A stretch of 64,000 nt of DNA, from the NCBI GenBank assembly GCA_905183005.1, contig CAJJDO010000024.1, forward strand, positions 373,083-437,082. Direction: 5' to 3'. This document shows positions 23,905-35,468 of this stretch, piece by piece. The notes under the pieces are model-generated. The model saw only the letters and a list, made by a program, of their open reading frames with translations. It did no database searches and had not been told where the DNA came from. Within the stretch, counting starts at the first letter, position 1; each line of letters opens with the position of its first letter. Origin of the DNA: Paramecium pentaurelia (Eukaryota; Ciliophora; Oligohymenophorea; Peniculida; Parameciidae). The translations under genes and the position numbers were made by a program.

Positions 23905-25162
23905 AGAATATATAAAAATACCCAGGAGATTGATAATTATATTAATAATAAAATACTTAATAAATAATATTAAATGAATTATTCAATCACAATCCTATAT
24001 TAAGTATTGACAACCAGTTCAGGAAAAGTATTTTTAATTGAAGAGAAAAGCTATAATACTTCAATCAAATATTATGCATTTTAATTTTAGTAAAAAGAAA
24101 CTATTGAAAAATAATTTTTGGAATAAACAAAAACTCTTGCAAAATCAAAATATTAGCATTTATTTAGAAAATATTAAAAGATGCTTTTAAATAGTTAATA
24201 TACTAAATAAGAATTATATTTATTTGATTATTATGAAGAAAGTTAATTTTTAGATTTAAAAGTGTTGGATTATGGAAAAAATAAAAAATCTTTTGAATAT
24301 TCAGAAATTAAATAATATCTTAAATAATTGCTATTAGCCTTATATGAATTACATAAAAGTGATATGCCTGGAAGAGTTTTTTCAGTTTATAATATATTAG
24401 TTATTTAACCAACTGAAAAGCTTGTTTTAATGGATTTTGGATTTGAACCAGAAATTTAATAAGATTAATTAGATATATTGGCACCACCTGAATATTTAGA
24501 AGAAATAATTAATCAAAGTATTATTTTTATATATTTAAGAATAAAAAAAAAATTATTTTGACTTAAAATTTGATTCTTGGTTGGTTGGAGCATTTTTGTA
24601 TCATTTAATAAAATTCAAATCAATAAATTAGATTGAAGTAAGTAAAAATAATTATGAACGACTTAAATATGATAAAAAAGAAAAATTTTATGAATATTTA
24701 TCAAAGATTTAGTTTATTCCTTGTTAGACTTAAAGATACAAAGAATCTCTACTCTCTTTTGTCTAAGCTTTACTTACTTGTGATCCAAACAAAAGATTAT
24801 CATTTTATGAAATTTATCAACATAAATACATTTAAGAACTTAATATTGAAGGAGTATAATAATGTATTGAATTTTATAAGAAATGTGAATAGATTAAAGA
24901 TCCATTAAATGATGTATTTATAACAAAAGAATTTAAACCAGGCTCTACAAATTTAAACCCACCAGATGCTAAAAAAAAAATACAAATAACAGAAACAACT
25001 ATTGATTAAATTAACTTAAATTGTCTTGATTATTTGAATATTATTATGAAAACACCTTAATTTTCAAACCAGAAATTTTAAGACTATTGGCTCTAAATTT
25101 AATTAGATTGTTTGAGATGCTATATATTAGCAAATACAGCTGATAAAATTTAAACCATTTTT
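23905..25162. repeat. right copy of the 1258-bp duplication
   Basis: Partner of 22646-23903. It runs on into the complete kinase gene. Confidence 0.9.
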
Positions 25163-25744
25163 AAAAAATACAAACATCCCTTTGACAAGTTATTTGTATA
25201 TATCATTAAAAAAATGCATTATCTTATTTTATGGGAAATTAGTAATTATTTGAAATCAGATTATTATTAAAATAAACCAGATCTAGATTGGTAAACCTTT
25301 TAGAATCAACATTAAAAAGATTTATTCAAATCTGATGAACTAAACTCATATTTGGAAGAATTAAAAAACGAGTTAGTAACGATATTTTAATAAATAAATT
25401 TAGATTAAGATCCTACACTTCCTGAAATAATAAAGAAATCATTAAAAGATGATAAAGATCAAAATTATAATATGATTTTGAATTCATTGAAATTCTATTC
25501 GAATGTTTATTTAGAGGCTCTCTAAACACTACTCTAATTTATAAATTAATAAATAATTAATAATCGAGAATAATCAGATGAATTAAACTAATTGAAGAAA
25601 TTAGTTTATTTTTGTGTAGATATCAATATTTCTTTTCAACCTTAACATTTTTAAGAATAATTTAAAGGGCTTGCATCATAAAATCAAAAAGTATAACCAA
25701 AAGATATCATTAAATTAATAGAAATTAAGCATCTACCTAAATGA
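23974..25744 (+). CDS. divergent protein kinase, probable pseudokinase (copy A)
   Basis: 582 aa with one 22-nt intron (24518-24539). Kinase fold seen in order: a glycine-loop remnant (TTSSGKVFLIEEKS), IKYYAFQ with the candidate ATP lysine, a hinge region (YLFDYYEESQFLDLKVLD), LALYELHKSDMPGRVFSVYN in place of the HRD catalytic loop, MDFGFEPE (DFG kept), LAPPEY (APE-like), a SWLVGAFLYHL helix and the CDPNKRLSFYEIYQHKYI C-lobe end. The catalytic Asp of HRD and the following Lys/Asn pattern are absent, which suggests little or no phosphotransfer. A C-terminal helical region of about 270 residues follows. At least two paralogs occur in this window (minus strand at 39273 and 41775). The linker after NDVF is the part that differs most between copies. 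Confidence 0.75.
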
Positions 25745-26047
25745 AATGATATCAATAAATTTATAAAAATATAAATATTTATTGTATTTTAATAAAATAT
25801 AATCTAATTATCCACAATACTTTTTAATTTTATAATCATAATCAAGAAAATGAAAATTATTATGAATTTATTGTTGAATGATCATATAATTTCATAAAAA
25901 AGGATAAATATAAAAAGAAATATGCAATTGAAGATGTTATAAAAACAACCAGAATGAACCAAAAATAATTAAAAATTGATAAATTTATCATTAGATAAGA
26001 TTTTAATATATCTCATTATTGAATTTTTAAACAAGAAAATTTAAGAA

Positions 26048-26293
26048 ATGATCAAAGTTTTTTTCAACTTTAATTGCAGAATTAATTTAATCTAAATGCA
26101 TAGGGCTTATGATTCTGTTAGTTTAAAATCAAAAAAGCCCAAAATCTCTTCAACCCAATATGATGATTTAGTTAATTTTTTAAAACACATGATATATTTA
26201 TTTTAATCTGTGCATACCTTAAAAATTATTATTTATAATAATTAATTAAACTATTACTAAATTCGAGATATACTGTCTATAAGAATTACATGA
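26048..26293 (+). CDS. possible small ORF, unrecognised
   Basis: 81 codons plus stop (MIKVFFNFNCRINL...), with a coding-like centre (RAYDSVSLKSKKPKISSTQ then YDDLVNFLKHMIYLF). No motif. It starts just beyond the end of the inverted repeat, 58 bp before the convergent kinase gene's stop. A chance frame is possible. Confidence 0.3.
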
Positions 26294-26350
26294 ATAAAGG
26301 ATTTATTCATTTTTAAATATATTATGTATAATGATTTAGATAAATATTAA

Positions 26351-27265
26351 TCACTTTTTGACTCTCTTTTGAAGTTCCTAAACTATTTATTCAATTGATG
26401 CACCATTTTATAAAAAGGAATGCTGACTTAATTAAGTAATATTAATTCTTTTATCAGGATCAGGCTCTAACATTTGCATAATCATATCTTTAAATTCTAA
26501 GGGATACTTTTGCTATCGATATTACTCGCATTTCTTCCAAAAAATGTCATATTATTTATTCAGTATCATATTCCACCATTAGTCTCTCAAAGTTGGATCA
26601 TTACTCTAAAATGGAGGAAATCCCATTACTATAATGAATATTACTATTCCTAGGGCAAAAATGTCACATTTAAATAAATCTAAATTATTTCCTTTATAAA
26701 TTTCTGGTGCTGTATATCCAGGTGTTCCTCCAGGAGGTCTTGATAATTATTAGGTAATTCGAGCAAAGCCAAAATCACATAATTTCACTTTATAATCTGC
26801 AGCAATCAATATATTCTCTGGCTTAATATCACAATGAGCAATCTAATGATTATGTAGAGTTGCTAAAATATGAATTAAATGGCTAGCAAGTGTTTTTGAA
26901 AGAGATATATGGAATGGTCCTTTTTTCAATATTCTAAGAAATGTGTCATGAGGCATATACTCCAACAAAACACATGTATAATCTTGAGCATGACCTTTTA
27001 TTTGAACAATACCGGGATGATCTATTAATTTAAGTATTTTGATTTCGTTCACTAAATAAATACAAAAAAAAACCTAGAGATTGTTGAGATGATCTGGTGT
27101 TATAGAAGTAAGCACTTTGAGGGCAAACATTTCACCAGTACGTTTATGCATTGCCAAGTAAACTTTAGCATCGTGACCTGAACCTAAAGGAGGATTCGGA
27201 TTCACTAAGAAATTAGACTAAAAGTCTTGTTGAGTGAAAACTATAATATTTTTCTCTTGTTTCAT
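26351..27265 (-). CDS. Ser/Thr protein kinase
   Basis: 304 aa read without an intron. The full set of catalytic motifs is present: LGSGHDAKVYLAMHK (Gly loop, partly changed), MFALKVL (ATP Lys), NEIKILKLIDHPGIVQIKGH (alpha-C Glu), HCDIKPENILI (catalytic Asp, Cys replacing Arg of HRD), KLCDFGFAR, GGTPGYTAPEI and ALGIVIF. This looks like an active CAMK/PLK-like kinase of the short ciliate type; the exact subfamily is unclear. Odd: between the beta-3 strand and alpha-C helix lies a T-rich stretch (about 27053-27074) that resembles a 22-nt intron, but removing it breaks the frame, whereas reading it adds seven mostly hydrophobic residues. A homopolymer sequencing error there would explain this. 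Confidence 0.8.
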
Positions 27266-27373
27266 ATAATATATATTATTTATTATTTAAATTAAGTTAA
27301 AAGAATAAATATTATGAAGTAAGATTAATAAAACTCAAATTTTATTTATATGTTGATTATTTATTTGGTGTAA

Positions 27374-28695
27374 CTAATTTTTAGAGGATTATTTTCAAAT
27401 TAAAGATTTTTTACATAAATTAGTATTGGATATTGCTATTTATTTAAAAATATGAAATCTTAGTTTATATTAGAAACTCTAGCTTCTTCTTCTATGTAAT
27501 AATATTATTTGTAATAGAAGGCTTACACTTAAAATTCATTATGTCTACATACATGCAATGATGATTGTCAATAATTTTATTTAAACCAATATGTATGATA
27601 ACAAACTTTTCATAACAATACAACAACCAATGCAAGAGTTGATTACTTTAGATGATACACATAATTTTACAGCAACAATTATAAACAAAAAGGGAAAAAT
27701 ATTAACCAAAACTATGAGAACTAAGTATTTTAATTTTAACAAACTTTCAAGTTAAAGAATACTGCTTCAGAATTCGAAATTCCATAAAACTTGCAATTTT
27801 ACTGGATAATGAGGAATTTCAATTGGAAGTGCTAAATATTTATAAAAGCAAACTTCTAGATCATGCTGATTTTCTGAGTCAAAATTTGCTTTTTCATTTG
27901 ATGAATAGTGATTTTTGCAAAATGGAGAAGTGCAAAACAAATATATTAAGAATTCATTGTAAATTTACATATCAATCAATAACAACAGCGATATTATTAG
28001 ATTTTAAAATGGTTTAAGAAGTGTTGTTATATAGTTACCGCTTATTTAGTTGCATTAATTTTAAATCTTATGCAAAATGCTCTTTAGATACAAGATTTGA
28101 ATTTTAAAATAATTAACTCCTCTTCTAAGTTCAAATTAATAATTAGTCTTGATTAATGAATTTAGCTTTTGGAGAGCTTAGAAGCTGGAACTGGCAAAAA
28201 AACAATAGCTATCTATTGTTTAATAAAATCGAATTCATCAAAAGTAAATGTGTATTTGGAGTTATCGATTGTGATGGTTTTTTATTGCTTTTAAATGTTT
28301 TATCAAAAAATAAATCAATAGATGTAAGGAGAATTTTTTAATGAACTCTTAAGGTTGCTTTTGCAATATAATTATTGCTTAGTGCTGGATCATGCCTCAA
28401 TCCACCAGAAATAATAAATTCTGAGTCAAATATCATTATTTAAGCATTTAATCCTTCTCCATATAACCCTTAGCTTAACTAAATCAAAAGGTTTAGGGGA
28501 ATTGCAAAGAGATAGCTCTCCAAAATACATTTTGCTTGAGCTGTTTAAAAATTTCATAATATACTTGTTTTACTTATCTCTATTACATCAACTCATTTTT
28601 CAACTGCTTTAATTTGATGTATTCCATGAAATAAATTATTAAATATTACTTAAAATACATTGATTATTGCCTTTATAAAATCAAGGTTAAGTTAT
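27374..28695. repeat. left copy of a 1322-bp exact duplication at an N
   Basis: Reappears at 28697-30018 across the N at 28696. Probable contig overlap placed twice. Confidence 0.9.
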
Positions 28696-28696
28696 N

Positions 28697-30018
28697 CTAA
28701 TTTTTAGAGGATTATTTTCAAATTAAAGATTTTTTACATAAATTAGTATTGGATATTGCTATTTATTTAAAAATATGAAATCTTAGTTTATATTAGAAAC
28801 TCTAGCTTCTTCTTCTATGTAATAATATTATTTGTAATAGAAGGCTTACACTTAAAATTCATTATGTCTACATACATGCAATGATGATTGTCAATAATTT
28901 TATTTAAACCAATATGTATGATAACAAACTTTTCATAACAATACAACAACCAATGCAAGAGTTGATTACTTTAGATGATACACATAATTTTACAGCAACA
29001 ATTATAAACAAAAAGGGAAAAATATTAACCAAAACTATGAGAACTAAGTATTTTAATTTTAACAAACTTTCAAGTTAAAGAATACTGCTTCAGAATTCGA
29101 AATTCCATAAAACTTGCAATTTTACTGGATAATGAGGAATTTCAATTGGAAGTGCTAAATATTTATAAAAGCAAACTTCTAGATCATGCTGATTTTCTGA
29201 GTCAAAATTTGCTTTTTCATTTGATGAATAGTGATTTTTGCAAAATGGAGAAGTGCAAAACAAATATATTAAGAATTCATTGTAAATTTACATATCAATC
29301 AATAACAACAGCGATATTATTAGATTTTAAAATGGTTTAAGAAGTGTTGTTATATAGTTACCGCTTATTTAGTTGCATTAATTTTAAATCTTATGCAAAA
29401 TGCTCTTTAGATACAAGATTTGAATTTTAAAATAATTAACTCCTCTTCTAAGTTCAAATTAATAATTAGTCTTGATTAATGAATTTAGCTTTTGGAGAGC
29501 TTAGAAGCTGGAACTGGCAAAAAAACAATAGCTATCTATTGTTTAATAAAATCGAATTCATCAAAAGTAAATGTGTATTTGGAGTTATCGATTGTGATGG
29601 TTTTTTATTGCTTTTAAATGTTTTATCAAAAAATAAATCAATAGATGTAAGGAGAATTTTTTAATGAACTCTTAAGGTTGCTTTTGCAATATAATTATTG
29701 CTTAGTGCTGGATCATGCCTCAATCCACCAGAAATAATAAATTCTGAGTCAAATATCATTATTTAAGCATTTAATCCTTCTCCATATAACCCTTAGCTTA
29801 ACTAAATCAAAAGGTTTAGGGGAATTGCAAAGAGATAGCTCTCCAAAATACATTTTGCTTGAGCTGTTTAAAAATTTCATAATATACTTGTTTTACTTAT
29901 CTCTATTACATCAACTCATTTTTCAACTGCTTTAATTTGATGTATTCCATGAAATAAATTATTAAATATTACTTAAAATACATTGATTATTGCCTTTATA
30001 AAATCAAGGTTAAGTTAT
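28697..30018. repeat. right copy of the 1322-bp duplication
   Basis: Partner of 27374-28695. Content: broken plus-strand frames, described separately. Confidence 0.9.
28915..29664 (+). pseudogene. broken ORF series, unrecognised (also at 27592-28341)
   Basis: Three plus-strand pieces in different frames have coding-like composition: one from a MYDNKLFITIQQPMQ start with ITLDDTHNFTATIINKKG; one with KLAILLDNEEFQLEVLNIYK and ITTAILLDFKMVQEVLLYSY; and one MNLAFGELRSWNWQKNN to IDVRRIFQ (29479-29667). No set of normal-size introns joined them in my hands, and TGA codons separate them. They look like a decayed gene. On the minus strand 29462-29760 another frame (FDSEFIISGGLRHDPALSNN) is also open. 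No family recognised. The identical series in the left duplicate is an assembly copy. Confidence 0.35.
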
Positions 30019-30650
30019 TATTTGACATATTATTATTATGTTGATAGTTTCGTTTTTTTTTTAGATAAGTAATAAAAAAATAATAATATTTATTTAAAAT
30101 GAAAACGAAACCTTTTACCTCTTCTCTTTTTCCCGTTCGGTGGATCCGGATTAAGATCACTAGCTTAACTAGTAATGTGAGCCTTTCGGCCACTGACTAT
30201 ATTGCCCTAAGGTATTTCTTCAATCATCTTTGAATCTATTTGAATTGGTCTAATGAGATTACTTTTTCTTTATCTGTATAGGCTATTTAAATTGGCCAAA
30301 CTTATTAGAAAGGTTTACTGTAAGAGGCACAGTTATTGCAAAAGATCTTCCTAATATAGTAGGGGGAGAACCTACTCGAACTTACTCATTAGGGACCTTT
30401 TACATGTGAATACTAGATGATCTTATATTTTTGTATTATTTTAAACATTGACGACGAACTAAGGGCTATGCAGGGGGAGTCTTGCTAGAGTCACTACTCT
30501 TTTTATTTCCCTTTATTATTATTCCCTATTTACTAGGGGCGGAGTTATTTCAGTAAGCTGCCTGTAGGTTACTTAGCTTAAGTCTCCATCTTAGGTCATG
30601 TATCCATATTTTATAATTAACTAAATTTAGTTACATTCAGGGATGTTGAA
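30019..30650. other. GC-richer island with minus-strand ORF fragments
   Basis: This 600-bp stretch is visibly richer in G and C than its surroundings. Read on the minus strand it gives METQAKQPTGSLLKQL, then in another frame SSDSSKTPPAQPLVRRQ and RVGSPPTILGRSFAITVPLT, then in a third GNIVSGRKAHITSQASDLNP and PDPPNGKKRRGKRFRFHF, separated by frame changes. It lies just 3' of the retroelement on the same strand. It could be a decayed ORF1-type nucleic-acid-binding protein of a second element or a broken host gene. It is not a recognisable rRNA or tRNA. Confidence 0.35.
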
Positions 30651-31529
30651 AAATTGCAACTTATCTAGTTTAATTTTATTTTATAAATTCTAGTTTTCTG
30701 AACTGATTTTTTCGACCTAAATAAAGTAAAAATTTAATTCAAATCTAAATCTGCTTATCCAATTTGATTTCCAAATTTTCTCTTTTTAGGCTAAACACAG
30801 TGAACTCATAGTTTAAATGTTTGAGCAAATTCAATGCAATTTTTCTTGTTTTCTTTATAGCACCTCTTCCTTTATATTCCAGTTGTTTACATATGCATAA
30901 TCAAATTTTTAGCTTTATTTATAATAATAAATAATAATACAATTCGTTGATCATTTACCCTTCTTTTCTGGTTTTGCATTTTTCTTTTTCAAAATTCTCC
31001 AGCTTCATTAAAAGTTAATTAATCTATTTTTCTAATTCCTATTCAATCCTACTCTAATTTTTTTTCCTTAAATTCTAAGACTAATGCTTATTTACATGTA
31101 TTGAAAAGTCATTTTTGTTTGATGCGTCATACATATTCGTATAGGTATTAATAAAAATTATTTTAGATTTTCCGACAAATTTGAAACTCAAGTTATCTTC
31201 TGCTTCCTTTAGACTAACCACTCTGATAGTAAAAAATCAAATCAGTTGTCTTATTTTAATTCCCATATATTGTTTAATTCTCTCATAATTGTCATCATAT
31301 AAAGGAGTTATATGTCCTATAAATGCCCCCAAGAGCTTATTTGGATTAATCTTAGGTTTACTCCTTTTCACCAAGAATGGAATATATTCTATGTTTATTT
31401 AGTTTACAGTTTCGTTATAGGGATCAAGTATTGAAAATGAGTTCTCACTTAAGTTGTCCATAATAAAAGCCTAGTCTTATAGTTTATCTTAGTGAAGATA
31501 CATGAGAATTAATATTTTAAATTAATCAA

Positions 31530-32415
31530 CCTTTATTACAGACTTTTGATTTGAGATTCTATTTTGCCCTTGGAATTAATATCAACTCCAAAGTATTTGT
31601 AGTGATATTCTAATGGAATTTCTTCAATTATTTGACCTTACGCAAAGGTTTTCTTCTGAATTTTTTGTCAGATAACGGTCTTGTTTAACTTGAGAGATAA
31701 TTTGTCTGATACTTTTTCAAATCCTTTAATAATTTTTCTTGCATATATATCTGAATATAGAATCACTAAGACATCTGCATAGAAGTACTGCTTATCAAAA
31801 TATTTCAATATATCAACATTTTTGCATTCTTAAACGAAGATTTCTGTATAAATTGGGAATAGATAAGGAGAAACAATACTACCTTAAGGTACTCCATTTT
31901 TAACACTGTGTTTCTTACCATTACTGATGATGTACTGATGGGAAATTAATGCTTTGATGAATTATATTTCTTCATCTCTTAGTATATATTATTAATAGAG
32001 ATGGTCATAAGGTAGATCAAGGTTAATTTTATTATAAGCAGATTTAAAACCTACAAAAAATATTTACTTATGTCAGAAGAATTCTAAGCTTTAATATCCC
32101 TTATGAGATTCAGGATTTAAAAATGATTTTTAAACCTTCTATAAATCCTATCTTTTGCTTTAATAGCCTCTATTGACAGTATTAACTAAGTGCAAATTCA
32201 TATCTCAGTACAATCCACTTATTAATAGGCCTAAATTCTTAGTGCTTGAGTATATAGGGAAATTTTTATTCGAAATTACAATCTAAATTCACAGAAGTTT
32301 GGAATAATCTGACTAATACTAGTGTTTCAAATATATTTTTTTAATTTGATAGGTGCCATAATTCAATATTCAAGAATCTGATAAGCACTTCAGTTATTGC
32401 TTTGTTATTGCTCAT
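31530..32415 (-). pseudogene. reverse transcriptase fragment of the LINE-type element
   Basis: Motifs on the minus strand in order: HQEFRPINKWIVL (RPI region), LLKQKIGFIEG (the QxGF motif, about 32165-32130), GFKSAYNKINLDLPYDHLY (equivalent of the F/LDxxKAFD block, about 32055-32000), KNGVPQGSIVSPYLF (PQGSxxSP block, about 31895-31850), FYADVLVILYS (YADD-type active site, about 31785-31755, with Val for the second Asp) and YKYFGVDINSKGK (thumb YLG-like). At least one TGA and a frame change lie within, so it is inactive. The change of the second catalytic Asp alone would abolish activity. Confidence 0.75.
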
Positions 32416-32639
32416 TTTTGCTTTCATGTGCTTAAATTTATTAAAAGTTATTGGTTCTAGCTTTGGCAAAGGCAAGTATTCCATTTACTGTTTAATTTGC
32501 CTAGAGTTTTATAAAATTTACCTTTACTTAATTTTCATCAGTTATCAATTCATTTAAATTATTGATATAACAGTTCATAGATCCACCTCGTCATTTTATT
32601 GGGTAACTTATTGTAATTTTTTTTTTGAAGCAATAAATG

Positions 32640-33180
32640 GGCTATTTTATTTTAATTTGTCAAGAGATTTAGTTAACACTTAATTAATATATGATCAGAT
32701 AATACTTCGTTAAAGTATTAACTAAAAGAGTTTTCTTAATTTTGATTTATAAGAAAAAGTATCATTTTGAGATGGTCTTAATTAACCTCTGACAGTTGTC
32801 ATATAAGTCCATTGCTCTTTTCAGATAATTTTTGTTAATCCATGAATTTAGAAATTAGGTAAGTTAAAATCATCTACTAAAAAAACAATTAGTTTGGTTT
32901 CCATATTTACAATTTAATATAAAGTTTTGGATTTTTTATTTATTCTTATTGGGCTCAAACAGTTTTTGGGGAATGATTTACATGTTACAATAAGATAAAT
33001 TCGAGATTCAATAAATCGATACAATGAAAAATATCTCTGCTTGTGAACTGCTTATGAACGACTACACAAACTCTGCCTCCTTATGTATTTGTTGATCTGG
33101 GTTTATTAAAGAAATTATATAAAGGACTTGAGGATATTTTTATCCTGTTCTTGAAGACAAATTAAATGGGAACTCCATTT
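32640..33180 (-). pseudogene. AP-type endonuclease fragment of the LINE-type element
   Basis: Minus-strand pieces: STNTQGGRVCVVVHKQF (about 33095-33045), then after a frame change IVFLVDDFNLPNFQIHGL (GDFN motif with Asp for Gly, about 32900-32850), and EVLSDHILIKCQLNLL (the SDHxxI motif, about 32710-32665). These are three of the conserved blocks of the endonuclease/exonuclease/phosphatase fold used by LINEs to nick target DNA. Frameshifted, hence non-functional. Confidence 0.65.
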
Positions 33181-34287
33181 TTTACTAAGTGTAGTTGGTT
33201 TTAAAGAGGAGATATTTCAACTAACAATATTCAACTTATTGATTAAGGAAGGCTTATATTATTAGATGATTTTTCTCCTTATTTGTTAAATTTTAGTACT
33301 TACATTATTACTATATTAGCGCTTTTAATAATAGTCACTCATTAATTTTTATCATGAAAGGATGTCATAATTATTAATTATATTCTTCTTCTCAGGCTTA
33401 ATTGTAGCTTAATTATTTACCTACTAAACCACAGCTCCCTTTCAGCTCACCATTCTTACTAAATTAGAACTTTCTGGTGTTATTTTAATGATTATGATAT
33501 ACATGGGTTCTGTAACTCTGTATGTTATTTTAAGTAAAGCTGCACTCACAATTAAATTGTTTACTCTACTTCAGTAGATTATTATTCATTATCTAATAAT
33601 TTTACTTATTAGAACTGTCTACTTATTTTTCAAGTCTTTCACTAGTTCTTGAAGGTATCAGAATATTTAGTCATTTTTCAATTATTATGGATTATTTAAT
33701 TTTCAAATAAGTTTTGAGCTTCTGACTATTTCATATCTAAATTTTTGTTTGAATTTTTGAAATTTTAAGGAGAATAGATATTCTTATTGAAATAGTTTAA
33801 AACTAATTAAGCGAGGGCTTATTTGAAAGAATGACTTTATCTGAATATACAGATTCTTGTTTCTATATTTATACAAATCTCTAGTTTAACTTCTTTTCTT
33901 CCTGCTTATTAGCAAAGGAGTTTACCTATCCCATATTTATTCTTTTTTCTCAATTATCCTTTTAATTAAGCTTAAATGGTTTAATTATTTGAGAAGGTTT
34001 AGAAGTACCCGAAATTTCCTATACTAGTCTACTATTAATGAGTTACATCATCCCTATTAGCTACGATACTGACATCTGTTCTAATAGTTAACTATTTTAA
34101 TTTATTTTCTCATTTTTATATGTATTATTGGCATAATTATGACCTATTTAGGGGTATACACTTATGCTTGACCTTCTCTTCAGAGCAATTCTTTCTCCAA
34201 GCTTTCCATTCTTATCGGCTTTATAAATAGCTCTTTTTTGGTGATTACAGTACCATTAAATAGTATATACTTATTTTGAATTATTTA

Positions 34288-34319
<32 letters not shown>
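33178..34319. repeat. left copy of a 1142-bp exact duplication at an N
   Basis: Reappears at 34321-35462 across the N at 34320. The (TAA)n run at its end may have stopped contig merging. Minus-strand frames within (such as GKLGERIALKRRSSISVYPQ) are interrupted and may be ORF1 or the start of ORF2 of the element. Confidence 0.9.
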
Positions 34320-34320
34320 N

Positions 34321-35430
34321 TTTTTTACTAAGTGTAGTTGGTTTTAAAGAGGAGATATTTCAACTAACAATATTCAACTTATTGATTAAGGAAGGCTTAT
34401 ATTATTAGATGATTTTTCTCCTTATTTGTTAAATTTTAGTACTTACATTATTACTATATTAGCGCTTTTAATAATAGTCACTCATTAATTTTTATCATGA
34501 AAGGATGTCATAATTATTAATTATATTCTTCTTCTCAGGCTTAATTGTAGCTTAATTATTTACCTACTAAACCACAGCTCCCTTTCAGCTCACCATTCTT
34601 ACTAAATTAGAACTTTCTGGTGTTATTTTAATGATTATGATATACATGGGTTCTGTAACTCTGTATGTTATTTTAAGTAAAGCTGCACTCACAATTAAAT
34701 TGTTTACTCTACTTCAGTAGATTATTATTCATTATCTAATAATTTTACTTATTAGAACTGTCTACTTATTTTTCAAGTCTTTCACTAGTTCTTGAAGGTA
34801 TCAGAATATTTAGTCATTTTTCAATTATTATGGATTATTTAATTTTCAAATAAGTTTTGAGCTTCTGACTATTTCATATCTAAATTTTTGTTTGAATTTT
34901 TGAAATTTTAAGGAGAATAGATATTCTTATTGAAATAGTTTAAAACTAATTAAGCGAGGGCTTATTTGAAAGAATGACTTTATCTGAATATACAGATTCT
35001 TGTTTCTATATTTATACAAATCTCTAGTTTAACTTCTTTTCTTCCTGCTTATTAGCAAAGGAGTTTACCTATCCCATATTTATTCTTTTTTCTCAATTAT
35101 CCTTTTAATTAAGCTTAAATGGTTTAATTATTTGAGAAGGTTTAGAAGTACCCGAAATTTCCTATACTAGTCTACTATTAATGAGTTACATCATCCCTAT
35201 TAGCTACGATACTGACATCTGTTCTAATAGTTAACTATTTTAATTTATTTTCTCATTTTTATATGTATTATTGGCATAATTATGACCTATTTAGGGGTAT
35301 ACACTTATGCTTGACCTTCTCTTCAGAGCAATTCTTTCTCCAAGCTTTCCATTCTTATCGGCTTTATAAATAGCTCTTTTTTGGTGATTACAGTACCATT
35401 AAATAGTATATACTTATTTTGAATTATTTA

Positions 35431-35462
<32 letters not shown>
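34321..35462. repeat. right copy of the 1142-bp duplication
   Basis: Partner of 33178-34319. It leads into unique sequence after a slightly longer (TAA)n tract with an AAA interruption (to about 35483). Confidence 0.9.

Positions 35463-35468
<6 letters not shown>

Larger units (their letters stand above)
22075..26022 (+). repeat. arm A of an inverted paralogous segment (partner 39005-41773)
   Basis: ABCD 3' end, spacer, kinase gene and about 280 bp downstream all reappear inverted at 41773-39005. Arm A is lengthened by the artefactual 1259-bp copy at the N. Outside one diverged block the two arms are nearly identical but not exact, with scattered substitutions, so this is a genuine second locus or allele rather than a copied contig. 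Confidence 0.85.
30650..34319 (-). mobile_element. decayed LINE-type (non-LTR) retrotransposon
   Basis: Minus-strand order is an upstream Gln/Lys-rich part (34300-33200), an apurinic-type endonuclease (33180-32640), then a reverse transcriptase (32415-31530), which is the order of non-LTR elements. Every part is interrupted by frameshifts or TGA, so it cannot make a full protein. Its frames use TAA/TAG as Gln, so it evolved inside a ciliate with this code. A (TAA/TTA)n microsatellite lies at the upstream end (34291-34319). Target-site duplications could not be identified. The segment from 33178 outward is repeated at 34321-35462 because of the N at 34320. Confidence 0.7.

Noticed and set aside
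30019..30650. Ribosomal RNA or tRNA fragment
   Set aside because: The GC-richer island has no recognisable conserved rRNA or tRNA segment, and its minus strand reads as protein fragments.
30650..34319. Active retrotransposon
   Set aside because: Frameshifts, TGAs and the altered YADV site show it cannot make a working protein.
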